Of a stretch of 64,000 nucleotides of DNA, positions 37,601 to 49,642 are shown in pieces. The stretch is taken from the NCBI RefSeq assembly GCF_030272615.1, contig NC_081409.1, positions 239,223,832 to 239,287,831 of the forward strand, read 5' to 3'. The stretch's first letter is position 1. Each line of letters begins with the position of its first letter. The DNA is from Cryptomeria japonica. Its lineage: Eukaryota; Streptophyta; Pinopsida; Cupressales; Cupressaceae. Under the pieces are notes generated by a model that was given only the letters and a program-made list of their open reading frames with translations, searched no databases and was not told the origin of the DNA. A program made the position numbers and the translations under genes.

Positions 37601-37724
37601 AAGCGCATCAAAGGAAGCCTAGATCACCAAAGAGCAGAGAGGGTTTCAAGAAAATGATGCATGGAAATGAGCCTAAATCGGTGCTAGAGGGCAATTTATA
37701 GCTTTCTCGGGCACGAAGAACGAA

Positions 37725-38125
37725 AACCAGCTCTGGGACTCCAGGGTCACAAACCAAGTGACTTTGGGACTCCGAGGTTCTGGAGTTCTAGAGCAGAACA
37801 AAGCAGAAAGGAGGGATTTTAGGACTCCGGAACTCCGGAGTTCCAAAATCAAAACTCTTCAAAGAGAAAGAGCTTGGGACTTTGGGATTCTGGAGTTCTA
37901 AAATCAAAACACAACGAAGGAGGGCTTTGTGATTTCGGGGTTCCGAAGTGCACAAAAAGAAAACAAGAAAAACTTCAGGGTTCCAGAAACCCAGAGTTTC
38001 GAAGTAGACCAAAAAGAGAAGGGAAAAACAATGCACCTCGAAATCCCAGGAACTTGGGGTTACGAAGTGGAGGAAGGACAAAAAACTCTGAGACTTTGGG
38101 AACTCAAAATACCGGAGAGGCAAAA
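37725..38125. repeat. Degenerate repeat built on GGGACTCCGGAGTTC
   Basis: Several diverged copies of a roughly 60-bp unit with GGGACT(C/T)(C/T)GG...AGTTC followed by a purine-rich AAAACAAAG segment (for example 37735, 37763, 37826, 37878, 37934, 37977, 38045 and 38095). It lies just upstream of the minus-strand ORF remnant. Apparent ORFs on both strands come from its purine/pyrimidine bias. Confidence 0.6.
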
Positions 38126-40284
38126 CAACAAAGGAAAGAAGAAAACAAAGGAACCAAAGAAAAATAAAGGGGGACCCACGTTTCGGAGGCCGAAATGAAG
38201 GGGATGAGTATGCAGAGAATAACAACACCTACAAAAGCAACCATGATAACCATCATCAAGCAAAAAAACTCCTCACATCCTCCAACATGCCACATATGGA
38301 AGAAATATGAACATGCTAAGATGAATCATATCAACTATTATTGAGATGTGCACCAATCTCTACATGAACATACACATCAAATTCAAATGATAACAAAGGC
38401 CCTAAGTAACTGCCTTACTCATACCACCTAAAATAGCAACCACAACAAATTTCAATTCATCCAAGCTAACCATACCTCAAACTAGGGTAAACCAACAAAG
38501 ATAGAACTTCATGTTGTCAACGTATCAACTTTAAATCTACAATCAAGTCATTGTATATCCAACCTCTTATCTCAAAGCAACATACCAATGTAGAAATAAC
38601 CATAGACAAGGCTAAGTAACAAAATTTGCATCACTACTTAAACAATCTCGTGGATAAAGATAGGATATAGATAGTCCACATCCCAGTTATCCCACTATGA
38701 GAAAATAGATAGCTAATCCATAACTTGCATAACTTGTAGATCTAAATCCAAAGAAACATTCAAAATCATCATCACATCAGTAATCAACATACCAAGATAT
38801 TATTGAGGATAACTAGGCATATATCTAGAAACTCCCATTGCATGAGTAATGTCCAATCTAAAAATAGATCAAAGCATTTGAAGTCTATCTATATTACTTC
38901 ACATAGAACATGTGGATAACTCCTCTATCACATAGTGTTAAGGAAACATACATTGATTTACAAATCATGCAAAAAAATTTGTTGCAATACCTCTCTCTCC
39001 GTCAGTCTGCATAGCTCTCCCAAGTTCTTCACACTCAACAATATGTTAAAATCATCTGGGAAGTAAAACAAGACTAAAGAGAGGGCCTGCAAATCAAACC
39101 ATATCGTTGTCCCACACTAACACGTACCAAGCTGTGTAATGTAATATATTTTTCACAATTCCCATATTGAAAGGATACCAACATCTAACATTCAATCAAA
39201 TGAAACATGGCATAAATAGATGTAAACCTCTCATACCTAAGGTAGATCAGACAAAGCATCCATCCCCACAACAAAGGGAATAATGCCCAAAGCCACAAAC
39301 CATTTTCGATACATATCCAATTAAGTCCTTAAAACTATATCCATAACTTAAGACCATAAAAAGGAGAACAATAGAAATCTATAAAACCATGCATCTTCTT
39401 CTGAACAATTCCTCAAAACTTCTATATTCAATACTTACCTCTTGTGCCTCCACAACTTACACTCCATTTTCTCCCTTGAGAAAATCGGGACTCTCCTTTT
39501 ATTTGCTTGGCCTTCTTGTTCTCATCTTTTATTTTATTTGCCCCCCCTAATTTATTCTTTACTTGTTTTATTTTCCTTCTTTCCTTGTTTTCTTTTTCAG
39601 TCTTCTTTCTTTCTTTCATGTTTATTTTTGCCTCATTTTAGGCATGTGGGGATCGGGGACCCCTATTCTAGTTTCAAGAATCAGGGACCCCAAACCCCTA
39701 ACCCACAATTTTTTTCCTTCTTCCCTCCTTTTTGAGGATAATATATATCTCTAGCCCTTACTCCTGACACACCCTTGTGGAGATTAGGGATAATAGGTGG
39801 AGATGCTCACTTTCTCAGTGGCAGTTTCCACCTACGACCCATGATGGGTCATGTATTGCCACCTACTTGCAACCTGTATTAAATGAAATTTCCCACCTAT
39901 TTAAAGCCCGACCAATGGATCATTTTGCACTTTATTTCAATGCATTTAGGTGATTATTAGAGTGATTCTCAAGAGATTTTGCATGAGCATAGAAGAGATT
40001 TTCAGGTGAACTGACGAGGTTTAGTGGTGTTGTTTGGGTGATTGTTTCTTGTTTCAGGTAGTGTTTTCCTCTACCTTGTGTGTCTTGTTATTTTTTTTCT
40101 TTCTTGCTTTCATGACTATGTTAGGGTTTCTCCCCTCTTGATCTTTTCAATTTTTGTTTGGATGTGGCCTTAGGGTTTGGACCCTCATCTTTCCTCCTTG
40201 ATTTGTGAGTGTATTTGGGTCATTTTTTACCCTGCATTCCCTAATTGAGGGTGTGTGTCATAGGTTTTTTTATGTTGGCTTGAG
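38126..40284. other. Non-coding interval with a TATA-like box before the plus-strand ORF
   Basis: No gene recognised. A pyrimidine-rich plus-strand tract lies at 39480-39730. A TATTTAAAG (about 39898) lies 390 bp before the ATG at 40285 and could be the promoter of an LTR or of that ORF; inference only. Confidence 0.35.
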
Positions 40285-42078
40285 ATGAAGGCCACTGAGA
40301 ACATAGAAGTTGAATTACTTTGATTCTCTTCGAAGCCATTGAAGATAGAATGCAACAAGTTTGACCCGATTGGTACGTTCAAGAAAGTAATGGGGTCACA
40401 TTTTTTACATGTGTCGGATATTGAAGATCATTGGGCCAATTGTGCTAATGATCATGAAATGAGGATCAAATATTATTGCAGACTAGATCTTTACTTGGAA
40501 ATCTAAGTACAGAAATTGTGGGTGTTCTATGAAGTAAGGAAGAACGATAATGGGAAAAATTTACACAAATTGTACAATGAGAAGAGATTTTTTGATATCC
40601 CTATTCATAATGTAGATCCAAACTTCCCTAAACTAGAAGACATGAAAGAAAGGGTGAGGCATGTTCTGTATTAGACCAATGAATTGATAAGTTGCCTATA
40701 TGATATGTTCCCCATCCCAGAAGTTGAGACCAAGTCACAACTAGAACAAGCTAGCACTTCTAAGAATAAGAAAGATCCATCCTCATCAAAGAGGCCACCT
40801 CCTCCTAGGAATACCACAAGTCATGCAAGACCTTATGTATAAAAAGTCCCATCAAAAGTACACAAGAAAATGAAGGAAAAGAACAAAACTCAAGAAGAAC
40901 CTTCTTATATCACTCCTCTATCAAGGAAGAGAAAAGGGGTTCTTTCTACCCCTTTTCCATGAACACTATCTTCTGCTCACCAAAAGGCTAGGTCAACAAA
41001 ATCTAATGAAAAGACAAAAGAAGTTCCTAAGGAAGATCCAATTGTACATAAAAGATTAAGAAGAGGAGGTATAAGGGACCTCATCCCATAAACATAATCA
41101 AATATTGGTATGACAAAGAAGAAGATAAAGACCTTGGACCTTAGTTACAAAGGAAGAATAAAATAAGAGTTGGATCCTTAGCATAAGAACACAGTGCTCA
41201 AACCCATAAAATTCCACATGTAACCTCGACTGTAAATAGAATTCTATTTCTCAAGAAGAAGGTCCCTTACCATCATCTTTAGTAGATACTCCTCTCGAGC
41301 ATAAAATAGAACAACAACCCGAGGACACAATTCATATAGAAACTGATATTGAAGGGGAGGCTAAAAGGGGAGGTGACTTGGAGACAAACGCCAAAGAAGA
41401 ACAAAGAATAGAAGAAGATCTATCCCAAAAGAATGTAAAAGTTTGCATTGAGGAGTTGCCATGAGATGATATTGGGATAGCCACAACTAAGATACATGAG
41501 AAGACAATTATTGCAAGTGGTAAAGTAGAATTTATTGACAAGAAAACAAAGGATTCATTTCTTTCTATGCTTGGAAGAGACCTTGGAGAAGATGAAGAAC
41601 AACCAAGGAATGAACTTCCACCATATATCGAGGAACAAGATGAGAAACCTAAACCACAAAGATATGACAATGAAGAAGAGGTTCCTCATGAGCAACATGA
41701 CATAGAAGAGGTTCCAATTGAACATGAGCAATAGAAGAAACATCCCAAGTTAGTTGGAGAGCTGGAGAAAATATGGGAAGATCCTTCAAAGCAAGATAAG
41801 GAGCAAGATAAGGAACCAAAGGTAGGAGGACAACCACTTTATATTGGTGAAGAAGTTCATGGTGTTAATGATCAAATGAAGAACATGCTAATGAAACTAG
41901 TAATTGAGAACGTGAAGAGAAACTGGGGGATGATAGAGATCAACATCAAATTGAGGTTCAAAGTTCAAATACTACCCCCACTTGGTTGGCAATAAAATTT
42001 GAACGTAGAGGAAAAAATATAAGGAAGTTGATCAAGTTGATTTCTCCATGTTTGAACAAGCCTTCTGGACTCCAAAGC
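40285..42078 (+). pseudogene. Decayed ORF of unknown function, N-terminal part, split by an LTR element
   Basis: Reads from ATG 40285 with stops at about 40321, 40504 and 40672. Conserved-looking parts are NKFDPIGTFKKVMGSHFLHV followed by IEDHWANCANDHEMRIKYY. Then comes a Ser/Lys/Pro-rich region (40740-41080), and after frame changes an acidic Glu-rich region (41300-41880). The FDPIG..KK.M segment resembles RYDPFGKLKKMM in the minus-strand ORF at 36930-36975, so the two may belong to one family. The frame is cut at 42078 by the gag-protease LTR element and resumes at 45880. Function unknown. Confidence 0.5.
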
Positions 42079-42904
42079 TGATGTAGCCATAACTAGTGAA
42101 ACCCTCAAAAGAGAGATGACCAGCTTATGCAGCAAGAGTAACACAATGAAAGAAACTAAAAAACATAGCAAGATTACATAAATAGATCATGTTATTGCTT
42201 AAGAAATTTCAGCAACCATTTGTTTATCATCATATAATCATCAGAGAACATCCGGTAGTTAACCGGTTACATGCAGGCTTCAAGCCAAATACAATCCAAC
42301 CGGGACTCTAAGAATCAATCGGATCACTAAATGCGAATCTGGATCCTTGTTCTCAATTCTACTTCCTTTGCCCTCCTAAATTATTACATAGTGCCATATT
42401 TATACCCACCAGAACATATACAGGTCAGCCTCATAAGATTACATTTACCAATGTAGGAAAATGAAACATGTAACTAGGTCAGCCCTAAGAATTAAAGAAA
42501 TATTTCCGAAAAATAACAACCAAGAAGTGCAGTTCAGCAGGAAGGTCGGCCACACACCAAAGAACATCAGACAAGACCCAAAATAGATCCACACGCCAAG
42601 AATCACACTAATAATGAAGGAAAATACCAACCGGTAAGCACAAGAACTATCCCGTAACCCAAAAATAGTCAACCAAGAACAATAATTGACCGCAAAAGAA
42701 TCCAAATAAATTAAAAATATGGAATTAAGCACATGAACTAGCCTAGAAACCGAAAATAGGATCGACAACGAAAAGCAAGCAACTATCGGTACCAATCGAC
42801 GAGAACACATAAAACTCCATACTAAACTAAACAAGGACTAAACTGAAAGGAAATATTTTTGGTTGATGAAAGATTGCTCAGAGATTGGGGATTCTCCTGC
42901 ATCA
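42079..42904 (-). repeat. 3' LTR (in element sense) of the gag-protease element
   Basis: 826 bp, aligning along its length with 45059-45874. It adjoins the purine tract GGGGTC read on the minus strand. Confidence 0.92.
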
Positions 42905-43206
42905 GACCCCTAGGTAGGAAAAGATGTTCCATGAGAGGCAAATCATGAACATCTAAAAGGATTTAGGATAAAGACCCCATGCTCATTTTTGATCCAAACA
43001 TCTTCCTTATCTTCCAACCTCTTCTTTAGCTCCTCTAGTGCCTCAACCAGATTATCTAACCTCTGACTCTCTTTGTTTCTCTTCCTTTGCTTCAGATATG
43101 TACATTGTCTTTGTTTAATGCCTTCTTTCTTTTGCAACTTTGATTTGTTTCTGCCACAAGACTTGATCTGGTTTGTCTCCATAAGCTTTCTGTCATCCAG
43201 TTTTAT

Positions 43207-45057
43207 CTATCCATCAGGTTTATCTGTCAGGTCCTTCTGCGAACTCATGTCACCCTTCATTATAACCTCTCCAACTAGTTCTATCATATCTTTCTTCAAG
43301 TCACCTTCTGGTATAACCTCTGCAACCAGATTTATCAGATCTTTCTGCAAACCTTCTGGTATAATCTTTGCCACTAGTTTCTCAATACCACAACTTTTCC
43401 CAAGGTTAAGATTCTTCAACTCCTTCTCTTTCTCCTTCAAAGAGGTCAAAGTGAAGTTTTGCCCATCTTTCTCAATAGTGATTAGGTTTCTTCTACAGTC
43501 ATAAATAGATCCTCTGTCAAACTGCCAAGGTCTTCCCAACAAGACATGACAAGCACTCATAGACACAACATCACACAAAACTTCATCCCTGAAAGGCCCA
43601 ATATTAAAATTCACCAAACACTGCTCCTTTACTTCTATCTTTTGATCATCATGCAACGAACTTACCTCATAAGGAAAAGGATGCTCAAGCCTCTTCAATC
43701 CAAGCTTCACAACCATCTCCTCAGATACCAAATTGTCAGTACTCCCAGTATCCACAATAACCTTGTAACACTTACCACCTGATTTACACACAGTCGAGAA
43801 AAAACTCTTCCTCTGAGTAGATCCGGTATCCTTTCTTATGAACATAAGGGATTCTCCTTGCTCTAGTTCACAGTCAGATCCGGTACCTTCACCTTCTGGT
43901 TCCTCAGTTGCCACACAACTTCTTGCCATTCCCTTCTTACATTCATAAAATCTATGTCCGGTTTCTCCACACGTGAAACATTTGCCACAAAATTCTCTAC
44001 CGGTACTGCCAGTGCCTTTCCTCTGTGTTTTTTGTTCTAGTTCTTTACTCCACTTAGGTTTTGATTCCTCCTCAACATTATACTTCTCTGTACTCATCTA
44101 TCCCTTGAATTTCTCCTTCCCTCTATTCGGTTGTCTTCTTCTCATCTTCTCCTCAACCTTCAAAGAATACTGGTAAGCTTCCTCAACTGTGGAAACCCTC
44201 AGCATACTCATCTCATCCTGAATGTTAAATATAAGTCCATTTATGTACCTCGCTACCTTTTGTCTATCTATCTCTCTATGTCCAGATCTAATCATCACCT
44301 TGTAGAATTCCTTAGTGTACTCTTTCATAGTCATGTTTCTCTGTTTCAGGTTTTGCAACTTCTTGAACAATTCCAACTCATAGTCTCCCAGTATGAAATT
44401 GGCCTTCAATCTTGCAACCATCTGTCTCCACTGGGTGATCTTCAATTCACCATTCTCCACTCTATCTTTCTGCAATTCTTTCCACCATAAGGCAGTGTGC
44501 TCTTTCAAATTAGTCTGTACCAATTGGACTCTCTACGAGTCCTTGATATCTTCAAACTCAAAGTAATATTTCGACTCTTCGATCCAATCGATCAGATCCT
44601 CCAGGTTAAGTGTTCTGGAAAAGTTTGAAACTTCCACTTTATGAAGTTTACTCGCTTACGCCACTGCTCTCAAGAATATTTCCTCTCTTCCATCTTCCGA
44701 TCCTTTAGCCTCTTCTTCAAGCTCTTCAACGACTTCTTCATACTCATCCTCAAATTCAGGGTTTCTCCGCAAACCAGCCAAAGCATTTCAGATTTCATTC
44801 CTCACTTCATTCTTGAAGTCCTCCATCATTTTATCTACCCTTTGGGGGTTTGTCCTTCTAGTTGAAATCTCCTCTTTCGCTCCAGTGAACTTCCTCAACT
44901 CGACGTTTTGACTACTGGTTTCAATTGCCTCCCCTCGGTGATCTATTGAACACACGTGCATCATGCCTCCAATCGGTGATTTGTCCACCCAAAGGAATGT
45001 CTCAATGTTTGCAAACAACTCTTCCACCAACCAGTTCATAACCAGCTCTGATACCAC
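43207..45057 (-). pseudogene. gag-protease polyprotein of the 3.8 kb element (stops)
   Basis: Gag and retropepsin of Ty3/gypsy type. The N-terminal frame is 45057-44788. The gag core is 44523-44098 (ALWWKELQKDRVENGELKIT, then FILGDYELELFKKLQNLKQR and YTKEFYKVM). In the same frame, after a stop at 44098-44100, the segment 44097-43207 holds a CCHC zinc knuckle (CFTCGETGHRFYEC, residues 40, 43, 48 and 53 of that segment). It also holds the protease active site VIVDTGSTDNLVSEEM (Asp116) and the flap-side HVLLGRPWQFDRG. The C-terminal part is Lys/Glu-rich and repetitive (EVIPEGDLKKDM-like units three to four times). The protein ends where RT would normally begin. The key protease and knuckle residues are intact. 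Confidence 0.88.
45042..45056 (-). promoter_or_regulatory. Primer binding site, initiator Met tRNA type
   Basis: TGGTATCAGAGCTGG on the minus strand, two bases after the LTR end. Confidence 0.9.
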
Positions 45058-45058
45058 T

Positions 45059-45874
45059 TGATGCAGCCATAACGGGTGAAACCCTTAAAAGAGAGTTGAT
45101 CGGTTTATGCAGCAAGAGTAACAAAACGAAAGCAACCAAAAAACATAGCAAGATTACATAAACAAATCATATTATTGCTTTAGAACTTCCGACAACCATC
45201 TGGTTATTCATCATATAATCATCAGATAACATCTGGTAGTTAACCAGTTACATGCAAGCTTCAAGCCAGATACAATCCAACCGAGACTCTAAGAGTCAAC
45301 CAGATCACTATATGCGAATCCTGATCCTTGTTATCAATTATACTTCATATGCCCTCCCAAATGATTACATAGTACCATATTTATACCCACCAGAACATAT
45401 TTGGGTCGACCTCATAAGATTACATTTACCAATGCAGGAAAATGAAATGTGTAACTAGATTGGCCTTAAGAATTAAAAAAATCTTTTTGGAAAATAACAA
45501 CCAAGAAGCGCGGTTTAGCAGGAAGGTCAGCCACATGCCAGAGAACATCGAACAAGACCCAAAATAGACCCACACGCCAATAATGAAGAAAAAAACTAAC
45601 CGATAAGAACAAGAACTATCCCGGAACCCAGAAACAGTCAACCAAGAGTGATAACTGATCAAAAAAGAATCCAAATGAACTGAAAAATATGGAATTAAGC
45701 ACATGAACTAGCCTTGAAACCAAAAATAAGATCTGCAATGAAAAGCAAGCAACTATCGGTACCAACTGACAAGAACATAGAGAACTGCATACTGAAGTAA
45801 ACAAGGACTAAACTGAAAGGTAATATTTCTGGTTGATGCAAGATTGCTCAGAAACCGGGGATGCTGCTGCATCA
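45059..45874 (-). repeat. 5' LTR (in element sense) of the gag-protease element
   Basis: 816 bp, adjacent to the primer site at 45042-45056 and to the right AAAGC duplication. Confidence 0.92.
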
Positions 45875-45879
45875 AAAGC

Positions 45880-46620
45880 CTAGGAATCAAGATAAAAAAC
45901 TATCAATGGTTATCAATAATACCTATGTTCATCACAAAGCATAGAGTGCAATCTCTCTTGTTGATAAGCCTGAGAATGAGATGAGGTTGAAAGATTATCA
46001 GATTCAAGGGGTTGAATTGGGAGAGAAAAACAGAGAGGGGGAAAGTCATTCTCTACAACTGGTTGTTAATACAATTTTTAGGAGAATGGATAAAGAAGAT
46101 GAGACTATGGAGAATTTGAAAGAACAAAACTTAGAATTGAAGAAATACATTAGTCATCTTCTCGGTTTGATTGATTCATGGGATCCATCAACAAGCATAT
46201 AGGTTACTTTATCTCAGGGTATTATAGTAGGTTCAAGTGGAGATTCATTTATCGTAGCAACACTCAACTGGAGGTGTGAGATTGAGAAACTGGGAGAAGG
46301 GGTAATTTAACGAGTTTTAGTACTATGTATGATGATCTCCAGAGTCAATTAAAAGTTCTTTATCAAATTTTGTTTAGAGAATGAAAAGAAAAGAAAAGTA
46401 TTGAAGATTCCATGCTCATGTGGGATGACTACCTCTGTATGCTCCACATAATAAAGAATACAAATGAATAATTGTTGGTTGAGAAGGGTATTCTAACTGA
46501 AGATGTAGACAAAAACACAATTGTAGAATGGATAAGAGAAATTAAAATAGTAATCAAAGAATACAAGAAAGCCAAAAAAGGTGATTGAGCAAATCAATGC
46601 CACTAACAAATCGTTGTCCT
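45880..46620 (+). pseudogene. Continuation of the split unknown ORF, helical C-terminal part
   Basis: Resumes after the AAAGC duplication. The longest open piece is 45981-46202 (MRLKDYQIQGVELGEKNREG, then MENLKEQNLELKKYISHLLG). It is predicted from composition to be helical or coiled coil. Readable sequence continues to about 46590 with stops and frame changes (MWDDYLCMLHIIKN, VEWIREIKIVIKEYKKAKKG). No known domain. Confidence 0.45.
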
Positions 46621-47700
46621 AAGTTGAGGAATTTATTGAAGGATTGCCATGTACTTTGTTATATGGAAAATTGAAGATTAATAATGCTTAGTCCATAATA
46701 GAAGAATTTAAAGATAATTACACAAGGACTACCCTCTCGAGATAATTAAATAATTGTTGGCCATGAAGCAACATATCAAAATTATGCAGGCAAAGTTGCC
46801 ACTGTTTGAGGATAAACAAAAGAAATTAAGAACTTTTATAAAAAATATAGTTATTAAGTTGAAGTATACAAACACACCAGAGGTAGAAGAGCTACAAGGT
46901 ATGGTGGTAACCTTTAATCAATATTTTGTATAGGTTGTAGTACACTTGTAAATGAAATATGCTTCAATTTTGAAAAAATACCAGCATAGTAAAAAGTAGA
47001 AGATAACTGACAAAATAATGGATACTTTTTTTTACTTGTAACTCCAATTAGCTCCAGTTTTTATATGGGTTGAATAGCTAGCAGGTGGGGAATTTTTGTC
47101 AATCTTTCCATGTCCAAATCACTCCAACAACTTTCAGTTGAGTGCAACAAAAGAAGGACACAGAAAAACCCATGTTTGGAAGGAGAAACTTGTGAAAAAC
47201 AAAACAACAGTTAACTGGGACTAAACAGTGGAAAAATTAGTTATTTTCTTTAGATTTGGCCACCCAAATCCATCATCTACTTCTTGCATGAGTTTTAGGG
47301 AGTCATAGATTTAGTTTTGGAGTAGTTTTAGGGTGTTTATTTGTTGTTTTCAATAAATTTTTACCCAAAAAATTTCCCAAAAACCCTAGTTTTGGGTTTG
47401 CAAAGTGTGCATTGTAAACTCTATATAAACCCTTCATTTGATTGAAGAAGGGTTTAGATTATTAGTGAAAACTTATTGTGAAGTATTCATGCATTTTTGG
47501 TGTGACAATTTCTACCAAACTTGTGAAATTTGAATGAATCAAATTCAAATTTTAATATGTTAGCCTATGTTAATTGTCCAAACATCTTTATTAATTGGCA
47601 TTGTTGATTATTTGGTGATTCAATTGCAAAGGATAACTTGGCCAAATTGATTTTTGAAGGGCATATTAAGAATTTTGTTATATTCCCTCTTTGTTTTCAG
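46621..47700. other. Non-coding interval with a TATA-like site
   Basis: Mostly decayed. CTCTATATAAACCC at about 47419 is a good TATA-like sequence and may belong to an old LTR, but no partner repeat was found. No coding domain is seen after about 46900. Confidence 0.35.
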
Positions 47701-47711
47701 CTTAGGATAAT

Positions 47712-49640
47712 ATGGATATGTTGAAATCATTCTCTTTAGAGGAAATCAAGTTAGTAGTTTTCTCTATGCACCCTAAAAAAGCTCGGTTGCAACTAAACTG
47801 GCCCCAAAACTACATTTCAATAACACAATTTTTTTTAAAAATTATAGATCGTTGATCATGATCAACAAAATTAACTAGGGCTTTGATTTTTCGAATTTTT
47901 TTGAAAAAGTCAATAACATGAGTTTTATAATCCCGTTTTGGAGCCAATTTAGCCACGTCCACAAAGCTCTAGGTCCAAATGGGTTCTCGGCTATTTTCTT
48001 CCAGAAATGTTGGGCGTTTTTGGGACCAGAGATCTGGAAGGTGGTAGAGGAGTCTAGGAAAAATGGGAACATGCTGAAGCAATTCAATACCACTCTCATT
48101 GCATTAATTCCAAAAATGGCAAACCCTTCCACATTTGTAGACTTCAGACCTATATCACTATGTAACTCCATTTACAAGATTGTAACTAAAGCTCTTTCTC
48201 TGAGGTTGGCTAGGCTCATTCCCAAAATCATTTCCCAACATCAAGGTGGTTTTGTACCTGGTAAGGAAACTTCAGATGGAGCTTTGGTTGCCCATGAGGT
48301 CATTCATTCTATCTCCTCTCATAAAGTAGATTCAATGGTTATCAAATTGGATATGATGAAGGTGTATGAATTGAGTGAAATGGACATTTCTTCACTAAGT
48401 TCTTCTAAAATTTGGCTTCTCTTCAAAATCGTGCAAGTGGATCATTTCAGGTATTTCAAGAGCAAAGTTCTTGGTTATTGTGAATGAGCAACCAACCGGT
48501 TTTTTCCTTCACAAGGAATTCATCAAGGGGATCCTCTTTCCCCTTCTTTATTCATAATTTTAGTTGAGGCATTGAGTAGAAATTTTATAGCATTACATAA
48601 TCTTCAGGTATGGAAAAGGATTTTAATTCCATAAACCCAACTTTCAGTAACTCATGTTTTGTTTGTTGATGACACTATGCTATTTGGGTAGTTGTTTTGT
48701 TTGTTGATGACACTATGCTATCTGGGGAAGCTACTACCAGAGAAAGTAAGGTAATCAAGAAAACTTTGGAATTGTATTGCATGTAATTTTAGGTCAAAAA
48801 GTGAATGCTTCTAAGTCAAAAGTTTTTTTCTTTAACTGCTCCATTTCCATGAGGAATAGATTAACTATTATTCTTGGTTTTAATAGGGATCTTTGCCTTG
48901 TAAGTATCTTGGTATCCCTTTATTTTTAAGGGCCTAACAAAGTAGGATTTTGGTCTCCCATTGTTGATTTAATTAAGAGTATAATTGCATCTTCAAAGAA
49001 TACCTAGCTTTCTTTAGCAGGTAGGATTCTTTTGATCAAATTAGTGCTGGAAACAATTCCAAATTATGTAATGTCAGTTCTTCCTATACCTAAGAAGATT
49101 AAATTAGTTCTAGAATCCACATTGAAAAAATATCTGGAATGGTAATAAGGAAACCAAAAATAAAATTCACTTGCTAGCTTGGGATTCTATCTGTTCCTCA
49201 AAGGACTTTGGAGGTGTAGGAATCAAGTTTGATGAGAGGAATCTAGCTTTGGGCGGTAAACTTGTTTGGAAATTGTATAAGGATACTAATTCAGTCTGGT
49301 CTTCAATTATTAAAGCAAAGTATTTAGACATGGAGGATTCATAAATAATTTTTACTATTCTTGATCCTCCTATAAGTCAGATGTGGAATTTTTTGGTGAA
49401 ATGTAGAACAGTTTTTTTACCAATTCTATCTTGGACTATACATGAGGGTAAGATAGCCATATTTTGGGAGGACTCTTGGAATGGTCTCCCCCCTTTAGAA
49501 CAACTTCAAGCTATTGAGGATTTAAAAGCTCAGCTGAAGACTTCATGAGGTCCGTTAGTTAAGGATTATTTTCTGAGCTCTTGGATGGATGGGTATTGGT
49601 TAGTAACCTAGAAAGACTTGGAATTCCAATTTTGATGAGA
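47712..49640 (+). pseudogene. LINE (L1-type) reverse transcriptase remnant, 5' truncated
   Basis: Non-LTR retrotransposon RT. It starts with SFSLEEIKLVVFSMHPKKA (47727 onward), then about 160 bp of unmatched DNA. The open segment 47918-48487 follows, with HKALGPNGFSAIFFQKCWAF, TTLIALIPKMANPSTFVDFR, PISLCNSIYKIVTKALSLRL and IKLDMMK. Then come GIHQGDPLSPSLFIILVEAL and the catalytic FVDDTMLF (about 48660). That last motif is duplicated in tandem. Many stops and frameshifts lie downstream. The 3' end with a poly(A)-like tail is at 56423-56561, beyond an LTR element. Confidence 0.87.
48657..48732 (+). repeat. 38-bp tandem duplication covering the LINE catalytic motif
   Basis: TTTTGTTTGTTGATGACACT begins at 48657 and again at 48695. 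The 38-bp period shifts the frame, so the product would carry the FVDD motif once in frame and once out. Confidence 0.85.
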
Positions 49641-49642
49641 CA

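Larger units (their letters stand above)
42079..45874 (-). mobile_element. Complete 3.8 kb LTR retrotransposon with gag-protease only, TSD AAAGC
   Basis: Direct LTRs at 42079-42904 and 45059-45874 share inverted ends TGATGCAGC/GCTGCATCA (left copy TGATGTAGC). They are flanked exactly by AAAGC (42074-42078 and 45875-45879). On the minus strand the right LTR is followed, after AG, by TGGTATCAGAGCTGG (45056-45042), an iMet-tRNA primer site. A G-rich tract abuts the left LTR (42905-42916). The interior (2.15 kb) encodes gag and retropepsin only; no RT, RNase H or integrase is present in any frame. It is thus non-autonomous, of the gag-bearing kind. It inserted into the unknown ORF described on either side. 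Confidence 0.93.

Noticed and set aside
37788-38295. Overlapping long frames on both strands
   Set aside because: Result of purine/pyrimidine-biased repeats; none has a domain.
46990-47560. LTR around the TATATAAACCC site
   Set aside because: No second copy, primer site or defined TG..CA ends with a target duplication could be found.
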